Shown: positions 1 to 9,694, counted from the stretch's first letter. The stretch is DNA of 64,000 bases from Bradyrhizobium sp. CCGUVB4N (GCF_024199945.1 NZ_JANADP010000001.1:1364001-1428000); one strand, 5' to 3'. Numbers and translations: made by a program. The notes: generated by a model from the sequence alone, not told the origin.

Positions 1-706
1 CCAAATCGAACACCCGAATAGGCCGCCGCTGCCGACGGCACCGGCAAGCCGCGCTCTCTTAGCCAGAGCATGATTCGGACAAGTGTGAAGCGGCGTTCCC
101 TGACGACGCGCGCGGCGCGTTCGTGGGGAAATCATAACAGTCCGAAGTGCGAAGACCACTCCTCCCAATCTCATAGCGTTTTAGGCATGCCGATCGAGCT
201 GACAGCCCTTGCGGGGCGCAAGGTAAGCACTGCCCTGCGGATGCTCTGAACCGGCACGAGCCCAGTGGCGTATAATGGACTATCGGGAACCGACGCTACT
301 GCGTTGAGTGTGTCAGAAATTCGGTCCATTCCATATCTCCGTTTTGATACAGCCTCGCAGTCTCTTACTTTCGCGCTTTGCCAGCTAGCAGGCATAGCTT
401 TCTGGAATCTGACGAGTGTTAGAGCCAGTGCCCCGCATCGCGTCCTTTCGCCACTTTCATGCTTCTTGCTCCACAGGTTGATGCCGGTATCGCGCTGAAG
501 CGCCTGCTACGAAAGCTAATCTCGTTGATCAGCTCCAAAAAGCCGCCCGCGCGATTCATGCGTCCGGTCGCGTTTCGATGTCGGTTCAATGCGGATGGTC
601 TTGCGATGCTCGTCATGATCGCTCCCTGTGGGGGCGCCGCGCGGATAGAGCCGCCCCCCTTGCCTTCTAGAAGGCGATCGAACGGCAAGCGGTACGGGCC
701 GGCAAT
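1..706. other. No recognisable gene
   Basis: Several overlapping open frames occur on both strands, but none has a recognisable domain or a convincing ribosome binding site. The stretch lies upstream of the DUF2493 leader and may contain decayed sequence. Confidence 0.4.
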
Positions 707-900
707 GGCAGAGGCACAGCTATTTTCCGCCGGCGCGTTCCGCGCCTTTGCATCGCGAATCAAAATAGCTGTGCTTCTGCCATCCTCCGCTCTGCTTCGG
801 CCCTCCGCTTTGCTGCGGGTGCTCATCCGTTCCGCTCGCCGTCATGTGATCGCCACGAAGGCCGCGATGGACGCGGCCGATCCGGCAAAGGACCTCACCC
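707..900 (+). promoter_or_regulatory. Structured leader of the DUF2493 gene
   Basis: Two 20-nt arms (707-726 and 762-781) are complementary at 19 of 20 positions, and the loop contains a smaller perfect hairpin (732-746, GGCGCG-TTC-CGCGCC). The right arm ends on the C of CATCCTCCGCT (781-791). A 23-nt element beginning GATCGCCA follows at 848-870. The same three parts, with the same 67-nt spacing between the end of the hairpin and the GATCGCCA element, precede both DUF736 genes. It may be a structured mRNA leader or a promoter that works as folded single-stranded DNA; the sequence does not decide. Confidence 0.6.
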
Positions 901-1839
901 ATGACGACCGACCACGACGACCCTCAATTCGTGCCGCTCCATGCTTCGTCCCCAACCGATCACGTTCTTGCCGAACTTCAACTCTTCGGATTTCGTCCCT
1001 TGCATGACGAGCCCGATCCACGGCTGCTTCCCGAAAACATGGCGATCACCGGCGCCGTCGCCGATATCTTCGATGCACTCGTTTCGACGTTGAATGACAC
1101 GCGCCTGGAACCTGACCTCGAGGACTTGCTCTGGTCGACCGTCAATCTCTTCCATCGCGCTGCAGGCCGCATCGAACACGAGCTCGACGCCAACGAGCAG
1201 GCGCAGCAGAAGAGCCAACGCGAGCAGAACGGCTCGGAGGTGCGATCCGTCGAGCTCGAACGACTCATCGCCCAGGGCGTTACGCTCATCGAGCGCCGCA
1301 ACGCCATGGAGCTCTTTCGCGACCAGGCCGCCGAACGCTTCGAAGTCCACACCGGTTCGCCTTGGCGGCCGCGCTCCGGGTCAATCGTCAGCCATCGTAA
1401 CCTCACCGCCGCGATGATCGATAGCCGCGATTTTCTCGCTGCCAGGCGTAGAGCCGAAACCGAGGTGTTGTTCCCACCTGGGCCAAAAGTCGTACTCACC
1501 GGTGGGCTCGAATTCAACGACGTCTCGCTCGTCTGGGATCGCCTCGACAAGGTCCACGCAAAACATCCCGATATGGTTCTTTTGCACGGCGGCTCACCGA
1601 AAGGCGCCGAATTGATCGCGACAAAATGGGCCAGCCATCGCAAGGTGCCGCAGATCGCCTTCAAGCCGGACTGGACGAAACATGCGAAGGCCGCACCATT
1701 CAAGCGCAACGACGCGATGCTCGACATCATGCCGATCGGGGTCATGCACTTTCCGGGCACAGGCATCCAGGACAACCTCGCCGATAAGGCGAAGAAGCTC
1801 GGTATCCCGGTCTGGAAGTTTGGCAAGGACGGTGCGTGA
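901..1839 (+). CDS. DUF2493 / SLOG-family protein
   Basis: This 312-residue protein belongs to the DUF2493 family, a branch of the SLOG nucleotide-binding superfamily that is common on rhizobial plasmids and ICEs. The C-terminal third carries the hallmark: a beta strand with VVLTGG, then LLHGGSPKGAE, the glycine-rich ligand loop, and a closing strand near GVMHFPGTG. The N-terminal 150 residues are mostly helical and charged. SLOG proteins bind nucleotides or nucleotide-derived signals, but the ligand and job of this subfamily are not known. The ATG directly follows the conserved hairpin leader. It appears intact and is one of three ICE-type genes here (with the two DUF736 copies) sharing that leader. 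Confidence 0.85.
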   Translation: MTTDHDDPQFVPLHASSPTDHVLAELQLFGFRPLHDEPDPRLLPENMAITGAVADIFDALVSTLNDTRLEPDLEDLLWSTVNLFHRAAGRIEHELDANEQAQQKSQREQNGSEVRSVELERLIAQGVTLIERRNAMELFRDQAAERFEVHTGSPWRPRSGSIVSHRNLTAAMIDSRDFLAARRRAETEVLFPPGPKVVLTGGLEFNDVSLVWDRLDKVHAKHPDMVLLHGGSPKGAELIATKWASHRKVPQIAFKPDWTKHAKAAPFKRNDAMLDIMPIGVMHFPGTGIQDNLADKAKKLGIPVWKFGKDGA

Positions 1840-2026
1840 GCGCCGTTCTGGTTGACGCTGAAAGCTATGGCACGGCCCGCTAAAAGGATGGACGGGCAGG
1901 GTTCGAAGGTGCATCGAGACACCGAGCCGGTGGGCCGGCCCTCTTCGTTCCTTGCTCGCTTGGTGCCGTCCGGCATCTGGTTGGAATCTAGAGTGGCGCA
2001 ATCTCCGACATCGTGAAGTCATCTGG

Positions 2027-2990
2027 TTAGGCGGCGAGGTCAATTGGCTGATTGATGGGCTTTGCGGCGAGGTCTTCCAGCCATTGACCTTGCGCATGTT
2101 GATCTGGCCAGAAGCGAGCGAGGCCCAGAACAACATTGCTGCAGTGTCGGCAGATGGCGGCACTGTCTGCGTCTTGATCCGTCGTTTGAAGTCCTCGTGT
2201 AGCCGCTCGATGGGATTCGTCGTACGTGCGCTCTTCCATCGACTCGGTGGCAGCGACGTGAAGCTGAAGAACCGGTCGCCGGCTTCCTGCAGACTGTCGG
2301 CGATGGCGCGATGTTTGAGCCGCTATTTGCGTACGAAGGCTTTGCGTCGAGTTTCAATCTCCTCGCACGTTACCGCGTAGATCATGTCGTTGTAATCGGC
2401 GGTGATCTCCTCGTGCAGGCGCTCGCGCGCATGCGCCAGCAGATTCCTGTGATTGTGCACAGCGCTGCACCGGCACGCAGTCCCACACGGCGACGATGCA
2501 GTCTCAAGCCCCGACGCGCCGTCGACAATGAGGAATTCGGGACGGCGCAAGCCGCGCCGGATGAGCTCGTCGAGCACGATATGCCAAGTTTCGGTACTCT
2601 CGCCGCCCATACTCTTGATCGCGAGCAAGACGTTCTGACCGTCCGCACGCACGCCGATGACGACAAACAGCGAGATCGATGTCACCTTGCGGTCGAGCCG
2701 TCCCCCACCACGGTGCCGTCGAGAATCAATCGCACGATCGTCTCATCGGCCAGCCAGCGGGCATTCCAGGCGTCCCCGTCGCTCTTTCCCTTGCGCCATA
2801 CCCGGCTCACCGTGTCCTTGCCGACGGCGCCAGCGAACAATGTACTGAGCGCACCGCGCACACGGCGCGTGTTGGTGCCAGCCAGGTAGCAGCCGGCGAT
2901 CAGCGCGACTAGAACGCTGCGTCAACACATGATCAAGGCGCGGCCCTTGCGGCAGGAACACCATGACCATCCAGAATATCGATGTGATCA
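2027..2990 (-). pseudogene. IS256-family transposase relic
   Basis: Read on the minus strand in shifting frames, the segment gives recognisable blocks of a Mutator/IS256 transposase: LIAGCYLAGTNTRRVR, then GVRADGQNVLLAIKSMGGES, then RRPEFLIVDGASGLE, then HEEITADYNDMIYA, and the terminal DLAAKPINQPIDLAA. At least three frame changes and the loss of roughly the first 80 codons make it inactive. No terminal repeats were identified. Confidence 0.85.
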
Positions 2991-3354
2991 ATTAGGAGAT
3001 GCTCAGGCGCTGTTTACCAAAGTGATGCGTTCGCTGCATGCCCCCGCAGATACAGCCACGATGAACGGAGGGGCCCCCTCATAGCGAACGACGAAGCGTG
3101 ATTTTCGCTCAAGAGCGCTTGCACATGGCAAGCCACAATTTGGATGGGTGGTCAACGCGCACCAAATTTATCAGCGACGAGCCAGATCTCTCAAGTGTCG
3201 GCGAAGCCCGCTTCGGGGGCACTTTCGTTGGACTCAGTTGAGGGCGGCACCTTGACGTCCGTTTCCGGTCATAAGTGCCGCAGCGGCGCCGGGCCAAGAG
3301 CGTCGCGGTTAGCTGGCCTCCTGTGATTCAGATCCCCAACTGGGAGATCGAACC
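2991..3354. other. No recognisable gene
   Basis: This is the gap between the IS256 and IS5 relics. No convincing frame or element is seen. Confidence 0.4.
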
Positions 3355-4022
3355 ATGCGCTACGAACCCGCCGATCATGAATGGGCTGCCATCGAGCCGA
3401 TGCTGCCGAGCAAGCCGCGTGGCGTTCCTGGGGTGAACGACCGACGTGTCCTCAAAGGTATCTTCTGGGTCTTGCGATCAGGAGCAACCTGGCGTGATTT
3501 GCCGGAGGCGTTCGGTCCTGCACCACTTGCTACAACTGCTTTGTTCGCTGGCGGCCCGCAGGTGTCGGGCGGCGTATCATAAACGCACTTGCCGCTACCC
3601 ATGATGCCGCTGTCCTGATCATCGACACGTCCACAATCCGCGTGCATCAGCACGGAGCCCGTATCACAAAGAACCAGCGCCAATCGATGGGAAGATCACG
3701 CGGCGACTTGACGATTAAATTCATGCGGTGGTCGATAGCAATGGTCTGCAGGTGCGGCTGGCGTTGAGTACCGGCGAGGCTCATGATGTTCGACTTGCCG
3801 GAAAACTGCTGTCTCGTCTGAAATCCGGGTCAATGGTGCTTGCCGATCGAGGCTATTGACGCGGACTGGATTGAGCTTGCCATAAAGAAGGGCGCGTGGG
3901 CCAACATTCCGCCGAAAAGTAACCGCAGCAGATCCGATCTGCTTCAGCCCTATCTCTACTGCGCTCGCAACAAGCCGGCCTTTGATTTGGATCGCCTGTC
4001 TAAGCTTCCGTGTACGAAATAG
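3355..4022 (+). pseudogene. IS5-family transposase relic
   Basis: The start is well preserved (MRYEPADHEWAAIEPMLPSK, then RRVLKGIFWVLRSGATWRDLP). After about 55 codons the frame breaks. Further blocks appear in other frames: MGRSRGDLT, the GEAHDVRL segment, VLADRGY, and GAWANIPPKSNRS near 3900. These are typical of IS5-family (IS427-like) DDE transposases. Multiple frameshifts and an early stop make it non-functional. Confidence 0.85.
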
Positions 4023-4218
4023 CGAGATTTTCGCAGATCGACGCAAACGCCTTTTTCGCTTCGGCGTCTTCGAAGCAAAAGCGTACCCCTTTGTCACCAC
4101 GCTCGATCCACCACCCCGCCTTGTGTCCTTGCGAAACGCGGAATGCCTCCTCGCGCAACTGATCCAGTAATCTTCCGTAAGCACGCACAATCACACAGTT
4201 TTCCATCTCAACGCTCAT
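4000..4218 (-). CDS. Small hypothetical protein
   Basis: A minus-strand frame encodes about 70 residues with a reasonable composition (VIVRAYGRLLDQLREEAF, then WWIERGDKGVRFCFEDAEAKKAF). I do not recognise a family. It could be a small alpha/beta protein. The start is uncertain: ATGs lie at 4248, 4218 and 4206 and none has a strong ribosome binding site. The 3' end overlaps the end of the IS5 relic, so it may be truncated. Confidence 0.35.
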   Translation of the reverse strand: MSVEMENCVIVRAYGRLLDQLREEAFRVSQGHKAGWWIERGDKGVRFCFEDAEAKKAFASICENLAISYTEA

Positions 4219-4481
4219 TGCAGGAAAGCAACACAGGCCAAGCCACATATACCCAGAAGGCGCCGCTATGACAAACGGTGAATCTTAGGCCGGCCGCCGC
4301 CCAATATTTCCTCGGACATGATGTCGGACTCGGCGCATATTTTCCTCTCGCGCTCGGCCTTTCAGGTTGGGTTCCTGCACCCGTCGATGGAGGCGAGCGA
4401 AGAATCTGCGACGTCTTGTGCTATTATCTTGATCGGATGTGCTGCTTTTGGTGCGAGCTCAGGCTGGACGATTTCAAAAAA

Positions 4482-4691
4482 ATGCGATGGATCCGCAAAG
4501 GTGCGATGCTGGTCGCGTTTTTCCCCGTGATGGTTTCGAATGTCTACTGGAGTTGGACGAGCGATTGTATGGCCGGCCTATTTGCGCTTGCAGCCGGCGC
4601 AATCATAGACCGTCTGTTCAAGTGCGCAATGATCCGCCGTGGCTATGCCGAGATGCGTAGACTCCACGGCGCCGAATGGGGAAACGGATAG
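4482..4691 (+). CDS. Possible small membrane protein
   Basis: Starting at ATG 4482 the frame encodes about 69 residues with a hydrophobic stretch (MLVAFFPVMVSNVYW and MAGLFALAAGAIIDRLF), which could form one or two membrane helices. The frame is open upstream to 4278, but that part is not convincing. No family is recognised, and the call rests only on the hydrophobic pattern. Confidence 0.25.
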   Translation: MRWIRKGAMLVAFFPVMVSNVYWSWTSDCMAGLFALAAGAIIDRLFKCAMIRRGYAEMRRLHGAEWGNG

Positions 4692-5124
4692 GCAGCTGCC
4701 ATCATCCGGCGAAGGCGAACAGCGGCCGCAAGCTTGCGAGAGCAAGCCAGGCCAACATGATCGCCGGATTTGACTCTGGCGCGTATTCGGCAAAGGTCGA
4801 CCGGTACCAGCAAGGCGATTGTATCGGATTCTGTCAGGCGCGCCGAGTTGTGGCGAGGCGGCATCGCCAACCTTTGTTGCCGGTGGTCCGCCGGTTCCGG
4901 TTTGTGCTCACCGGCAAGTCACCTGCCGCATCATCACGACCTCGTGCTCGCCAGCACCGATGTTGCGGATGACGAGCGTCAACTGATCCCCAAAAGCGCG
5001 TGTTCGTCCGTTGCCGCCAGCTTTCCAGGTGAGTGAGCTCTGGTCCTTACAAATCGCAGCCTACGTAATGATACGGAGGTCGGCCGTCGTACTTTCTTGA
5101 TCTGCGAAATGCATCGTCGTCGAC
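4692..5124. other. No recognisable gene
   Basis: Only short overlapping open frames are present. No repeats or regulatory site were identified. Confidence 0.4.
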
Positions 5125-5328
5125 ATGCCATACAGACCAATCTACGATCCACAGCTCTGGCGCAGTCGCGCGCTCGCAACGCGTCTCAAAGCGGACTCGC
5201 TCAGCCCCGGCAAACCCAAAGACAGGCTCCTGAAAGTCGCGGAAGAATACGACAAGCTAGCCCGGTACGCAGAACGGTGCGATGCGCACGGAACCGACCA
5301 AGATTCCGATTCGTGTCACGATTTCTGA
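5125..5328 (+). CDS. Small conserved rhizobial-type hypothetical protein
   Basis: The 67-residue frame begins MPYRPIYDPQLWRSRALATR and contains LLKVAEEYDKLARYAER, a pattern I associate with short proteins found repeatedly in Bradyrhizobium genomes. The function is unknown. The middle is predicted to be a basic helix. The C-terminal tail after the helix differs from what I would expect, so the 3' end may be decayed. Confidence 0.45.
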   Translation: MPYRPIYDPQLWRSRALATRLKADSLSPGKPKDRLLKVAEEYDKLARYAERCDAHGTDQDSDSCHDF

Positions 5329-6358
5329 TCGTTCTTCCGCTGTCTTGACTGAATCCTCGAGCCGCTCGCTTCGAGCCAAGACGGATGCCTTGGACAGAAA
5401 CTTTGGCCTGATCTTTGCCAGTTGTTTTCCGATGCTGGCACTTCTTCGCCCGCCGATGTCGGGGCCTTCGGCGAAATCCTCCGCATCAAGCGCGTTGCCA
5501 ATCCCCAACGTACGCGCCAACTGGCGCGCCGATGGTTCGGAATGCACACACTTTTGCCGACAATCGATCTTAAAAAGTCGAGAACGACCGGGGAGGCAAG
5601 CTGTATTGATTCAGGCCGAAAGAAGCGTGGTCGAGCACATGCTCGCATCATTGACAATCAGCGCGCTGCAGAGCCGGGCCGTCCCAACCCACGAACAGGT
5701 GATGCATCATTTGGAGCTTGCGTATGAAAGGGCGGGTCTGATCCCGACGCAGGCATCTACGATCAGGGTACTGGAGCGTATCTCACGTGAGATCAACAAG
5801 GCCGAGACGGTGTTGGAGTTCATCGGCCGAGGCGATGGGCACCCACACTGAGTTGACGCATGAAGGTCCATCACGCCTCGCACATCACGCGATCTGAGTG
5901 ACGGAAGGAAGCAGGATGTCGAGTCCAGCTCCGGTCTAACAAGCCCATCCTGGCCTTGATCTGTGCAGCGATGCCAATCATTGTACCTTTGATGCCGTTG
6001 CGAAGGAGCCTAAGGTCGATGGGTCGAAGATCCATTCGGACGAGAGGTTTCATTCCTGTCCAGCGATGGAGCTCGCCAAAACGCGGATGTGGTGCCCGAC
6101 GCACTTGCGGGTAGCGGCACTTGCGGAGGGTGAAAGGAGTTTCTAACTCTGCAAAAGCTATCGGGCTAGAACGCGATCCGGTTTGGAAGTTTGCCAAGAG
6201 CCGCTCGCAAGCGAGACCTCAATCGCTACAAAACCTGCATCTCCATATGACGCGGAGTTTGCGCCGCGACTTGATCACGTTTTGGTTCCATACAATCAGT
6301 CGCGCCGTGGTGGTGGTGGAAGGCGCAGTCCGAACTCTCTTGAGCGGGAATCACCACC
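5329..6358. other. Probable decayed sequence, no clear gene
   Basis: Open frames such as 5282-5851 (+) are present. The C-terminal half of that one (around 5600-5850) has plausible helical composition, but no domain is recognised and the upstream half looks like noise. No insertion-sequence ends were found. Confidence 0.35.
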
Positions 6359-6829
6359 GTGCTTGCCCTTGGACTTACCCTCAACCTCGTTGGGCTCGGC
6401 CTCTTGTTCTGGCTGACCTTTGCTCTCGCAGTCTACGCCCTCCCATTCTTTATTGCGGTCAGCGCTGCTGCAATGGCATTGGAGCGCGGCGCCGGGATGA
6501 CTGGCGCGCTCATTGTCGTCATCATCAGTGCCGCCTCGATGCTCGCCATTGGTCAATTCGCCCATTCTATGGCGCGGCCGACCATCTTGCGCGGCATGAT
6601 TGGCGGAGTATTTGCCATTCCGGCAGGCATTTCTGGATACCATGTCATGCTCGCCTTATCGCAGATCGGCGTATCCTCGCCGTTCTGGCGTGAGGCCTTC
6701 GCATGCGTCGGCGCAATCTTCATCGCCCGGAAGGCGTCGACGTCGATCACAATCTTGAGCGGGCGAGATGCGGCACCGGGCAGGTTGACCAATTCTGCGC
6801 CAACCGGCTCACTCGTCGGCGAGGCCTGA
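6359..6829 (+). CDS. Predicted inner-membrane protein
   Basis: The GTG-initiated frame encodes 156 residues with four or so hydrophobic segments: LGLTLNLVGLGLLFWLTFAL, then a second around YALPFFIAVSAAAMAL, then GALIVVIISAASMLAIG, and a fourth near GMIGGVFAIPAGISGYHVML, followed by a polar tail. It probably spans the inner membrane. Similar small membrane proteins sit beside DUF736-type genes in rhizobial mobile elements, but I cannot name a family. The start is uncertain because no strong ribosome binding site precedes it. Confidence 0.55.
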   Translation: MLALGLTLNLVGLGLLFWLTFALAVYALPFFIAVSAAAMALERGAGMTGALIVVIISAASMLAIGQFAHSMARPTILRGMIGGVFAIPAGISGYHVMLALSQIGVSSPFWREAFACVGAIFIARKASTSITILSGRDAAPGRLTNSAPTGSLVGEA

Positions 6830-7191
6830 GGAATCGTCCGTGGCCGCTACATCTGGGGTGCTTTACCTCTGTGGGTGCCGAGGCCTCATTGCAGGAGCTC
6901 TTCGGCACAGGGCGGACTTCGTAGCGTCTAATCGGACTGTGCCGGCCTCATTCGGCCCTGTCACGGGCCAGTTGGCGGGACTTGGTTGCGGCTTTTTACC
7001 TGGCGGCAATGTCGCCTTTTCCCGCACACTCTTTCTTTCTCTGCGCCGTAACCTGCCGCCTTCTTGTGTTGCAAAGCGAGGTCTGCCACGTCTTTTCCCG
7101 CTTAAGCCTGTGTTCAGCGCTCGGACGCACCTCGCCTCGTTGGCTTGATCTGACCGAAGACCGTCTGCGCCTCGATCGTCTGAGACGCAAT

Positions 7192-7384
7192 GCCGCCGGG
7201 GAGACTTTCTTCCCCTGGGCTACGCCCATTCCTCGCGAGGCAAGAAAGTCTCTCCGCCGGCATCCTCCGCTTAACGCTCCGGCCCGCGGGAAGACGCGGG
7301 TGCGTCGCCGATCGTCTTCGGCCCTCAGATCGCCATCGAGGCCGCGGTGGTCGCGGGGCTCGAAACAAACCAAGGAGAAGTGAC
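7192..7384 (+). promoter_or_regulatory. Structured leader of DUF736 copy 1
   Basis: Arms 7192-7211 and 7242-7261 are complementary at 18 of 20 positions plus one G-T pair. The loop holds GGGC-TAC-GCCC and the palindrome CCTCGCGAGG. The right arm ends on the C of CATCCTCCGCT (7261-7271), and a GATCGCCA element lies at 7328-7350 (19 of 23 bases shared with the DUF2493 leader). AAGGAGAAG precedes the ATG as ribosome binding site. Confidence 0.65.
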
Positions 7385-7705
7385 ATGGCTAGCATCGGTT
7401 CTTTCAAGAAAGTCGGCTCCGACTTCCAGGGCGAGATCGTCACGTTGAGCCTGCAGGCCAGGGGCGTCCGCATCGTCGCCGAGGCCAACCGCTCGAACGA
7501 GAACGCTCCCAGCCACCGCGTCTATGTGGGCCGGGCAGAAATCGGGGCGGCATGGTCCAAGCGCTCCGAGGAAGGTCGCGACTACCTCTCGATCAAGCTC
7601 GATGACCCCTCGTTCAACGCGCCGATCTACGCCAGCCTGTTCGACGATGAGGACGGCGAAGGTTACACGCTGCTCTGGTCGCGGCCGCGCAAGACCGGCG
7701 AGTAA
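7385..7705 (+). CDS. DUF736 family protein, copy 1
   Basis: This 106-residue protein starts MASIGSFKKVGSDFQGEI and matches the DUF736 family, small mostly-beta proteins nearly always encoded on alphaproteobacterial conjugative elements. Typical family features are visible: the LSLQARGVRIV strand, the SHRVYVGRAEIGAAWSK block, the LSIKLDDPSFNAPIYASLFDDE core, and the C-terminal LLWSRPRK. The function is unknown. The family often sits near DUF2493, ArdC-like and transfer genes, suggesting a role in establishment after transfer, but that is inference. The AAGGAG site fixes the start. It is identical to the copy at 17483. Confidence 0.92.
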   Translation: MASIGSFKKVGSDFQGEIVTLSLQARGVRIVAEANRSNENAPSHRVYVGRAEIGAAWSKRSEEGRDYLSIKLDDPSFNAPIYASLFDDEDGEGYTLLWSRPRKTGE

Positions 7706-7720
7706 GCCTCGCAACACCTA

Positions 7721-7756
7721 CGCCCCGCCCGATCCAATCGGGAGGGGCGCTCTTTT
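7721..7756 (+). terminator. Rho-independent terminator after DUF736 copy 1
   Basis: The GC-rich inverted repeat CGCCCCGCCCGAT / ATCGGGAGGGGCG closes on a short loop and is followed by CTCTTTT. It lies 16 bp after the stop codon. The last base of the repeat copy falls inside the T run. Confidence 0.8.
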
Positions 7757-8292
7757 GGTTAGAGCGCACCCAAGTCACGTGGGAGGAGGGGCTTATGGCC
7801 AAGAATAAGACCGGCATCGGCTAGCATCGGTTGGCCGGTACTACGTCTTGCGCCCGAAGGCGAACGGGGCAAGCGGACCACGAAAGACGCGGCCGAAAAC
7901 GATCAGCGAAGCGAGAGGCAAGTCTAGTCTCTCAAGAACCGGAAAAATCCAACGGCGACTGCGATGTATGGCCATTCAGGCGTTAGGCATCAGGTCGCCG
8001 CTCCGCTGTCGGACTTGGGTTCCGGTTCTTAGCGACCCAAGGAAACGACATTAGTTCTCGCCTCACAAATTCTGCGAGCTTTATCGCGCGAGATTTCGAT
8101 TGACGCATCAAGGAATGCGGAAAGTTACCATCCGAGAGCGTCACCGTCAGCACGATGGGGCAGGTTTCGCCCTCGCGCGCGCCTGTGGTTGCAGTTGCAA
8201 TCACGAGCATTCAACTCTCATTGATGAATGGTGACAGACCCTAGATGACGGAGAATACGTGCAAGTCTAAGCCCGTGACGCGCATATGAATG

Positions 8293-8341
8293 CATTCGCA
8301 ATGTAAATGATATCCATCAAAACAATCGATTTCTTTAGCCG
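8293..8341 (+). promoter_or_regulatory. nod box (NodD binding site)
   Basis: The segment aligns to the 49-bp nod box consensus without gaps. The core ATCAAAACAATCGATTT (8316-8332) matches ATCNAAACAATCRATTT completely, the AATG-N6-ATC spacing upstream is exact, and six of the seven degenerate purine/pyrimidine positions agree. The last nine bases diverge. It ends 65 bp before the RTX start codon, in the correct orientation. Confidence 0.85.
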
Positions 8342-8405
8342 TCCTAACGAGGAATACGAAGGCATCGGGCAGCGACGCGGGGGGGAATCCTAAGGAGCAT
8401 TTGCG

Positions 8406-9224
8406 ATGGAAAGGTTTATCCAGGGTGGCTCGGGTGACGATAGCCTCTTCGGCAGCAGCGGCGACGATCTGATGATGGATCCCCGGGGCAATGACTGGAT
8501 CGACGGGGGGGCTGGCAACGACTGTATCTCGGCCGGCGAGGGCAATGACCGCGTCTTCGGTGGTGCCGGTAATGACCAGGTCTTCGGCGAAGAGGGCAAC
8601 GACTATCTCTACGGCGGCGACTACGGCGGCAATAACCGCGACCAACCGCGCATCATCGCTGTAGACAATGACAAGCTCTACGGTGGCCCCGGCGATGATG
8701 TGCTCTTTGCCGGTGACGGCAGGGATATTCTGAGCGGTGGCTCCGGCCACGACACCTTTGTCTTCCAGTTCCACGACCCGATCCCCGGGCTCGACCCGAA
8801 GTACGGGCCGGATCCGGACAATACCAGCATCAGCGATTTCGATCCGGCGCAGGACACTCTCGCCTTTGATGCCGTGGGTCTCTATAACGACGGTTCCAGG
8901 GCGAACTTCGTCAACCACGCCAGTGAACAGCCGGGCTATCCGGTTGACACCTTTTACAGCGGAGCGGCCTCCGGTGCCAATGGCGAACACGTGGTAGTAA
9001 TCACTGATCGGTCTTTCGCCTCCGGTACTCAGGCGGCGAGTGCGATCTCCGGCGAGAACGCCGGCGACATCATCGTCTACCACGATTACCAGACCCAAAC
9101 CGCGAATTTGGCCTTTGTCACCTCCGCGAACCACGTGGACGAATTCGCCCATCTGGGCAGCTTTCAAGGTGTGGCCGATCTGGCCCATCTGCACCTGACC
9201 GCGTCAGACTTTACCTTCGTCTGA
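8406..9224 (+). CDS. RTX calcium-binding secreted protein, NodO-like
   Basis: The 272-residue protein has no N-terminal signal peptide. Residues 7 to about 115 hold hemolysin-type nonapeptide repeats of the form GGxGxDxxx (GGSGDDSLF, GGAGNDCIS, GGAGNDQVF, GGPGDDVLF, GGSGHDTFV), which bind calcium outside the cell. The C-terminal 150 residues resemble the extension after RTX repeats and end TASDFTFV, a plausible uncleaved type I secretion signal. Size and layout resemble NodO of Rhizobium leguminosarum, which is also nod-box controlled and helps nodulation. AAGGAG precedes the ATG. No transporter genes are adjacent. NodO identity is inferred from architecture and promoter, not from alignment. 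Confidence 0.85.
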   Translation: MERFIQGGSGDDSLFGSSGDDLMMDPRGNDWIDGGAGNDCISAGEGNDRVFGGAGNDQVFGEEGNDYLYGGDYGGNNRDQPRIIAVDNDKLYGGPGDDVLFAGDGRDILSGGSGHDTFVFQFHDPIPGLDPKYGPDPDNTSISDFDPAQDTLAFDAVGLYNDGSRANFVNHASEQPGYPVDTFYSGAASGANGEHVVVITDRSFASGTQAASAISGENAGDIIVYHDYQTQTANLAFVTSANHVDEFAHLGSFQGVADLAHLHLTASDFTFV

Positions 9225-9234
9225 TCGAGCCACG

Positions 9235-9253
9235 TCCCGCCATCTCGGCGGGA
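9235..9253 (+). terminator. Probable terminator of the RTX gene
   Basis: TCCCGCC (9235-9241) pairs with GGCGGGA (9247-9253) around a five-base loop, 11 bp after the RTX stop. The T run afterward is weak (TGCTTTG). Confidence 0.5.
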
Positions 9254-9689
9254 TGCTTTGTGCCATCAACCTCTGGCGCGATAAGCATGCTGCCGCACCT
9301 CGACGAAGATGACTTCAAAGTTCAATGTTGCGCGCCACGATCTGTCGCGAAAGCACCAAGATACCTAAGATCGTAGCGTAGCTCGCTCAACAGCCACGGC
9401 ATCATACCGAATCTCCGCCGACGTCTGCGTCATGGATCAATCATCGCGCCTGGGCTGGCTGAACGCACCACAAAGCAAATCCAACGAGGTCTTCACACTT
9501 CACGGTCGGGCGGCTAGAGGTCTATATCCGTACCTTCATCGACCTGCAGCCACAAAGCCGTAGCCCATCAAATGGGCCGTTGCGAAGCGACAGTGTCGAA
9601 AACATCTCGTGCTCAAGCGCAGGAAAGCCTCACGTCAAATCTCCCAAAAACATCATACTTGGTAGACTCGTATAACCTGCTCTCTTGAT
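9254..9689. other. No recognisable gene
   Basis: Nothing convincing is seen on either strand between the RTX terminator and the DUF736 vestige. Confidence 0.4.
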
Positions 9690-9694
9690 TGTTT

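Larger units (their letters stand above)
7010..7755. repeat. 746-bp direct repeat, copy 1
   Basis: This segment recurs at 17108-17853 in the same orientation, offset by exactly 10098 bp, and I see no differences between the copies. It spans a leader, the hairpin element, the DUF736 gene and its terminator, so each copy is a complete transcription unit. Flanking sequences differ at once beyond both ends. Confidence 0.95.

Noticed and set aside
978..1976. 332-codon open frame on the minus strand over the DUF2493 gene
   Set aside because: It is a GC-rich shadow of a well-recognised plus-strand gene, with composition rich in serine, arginine and proline and no domain.
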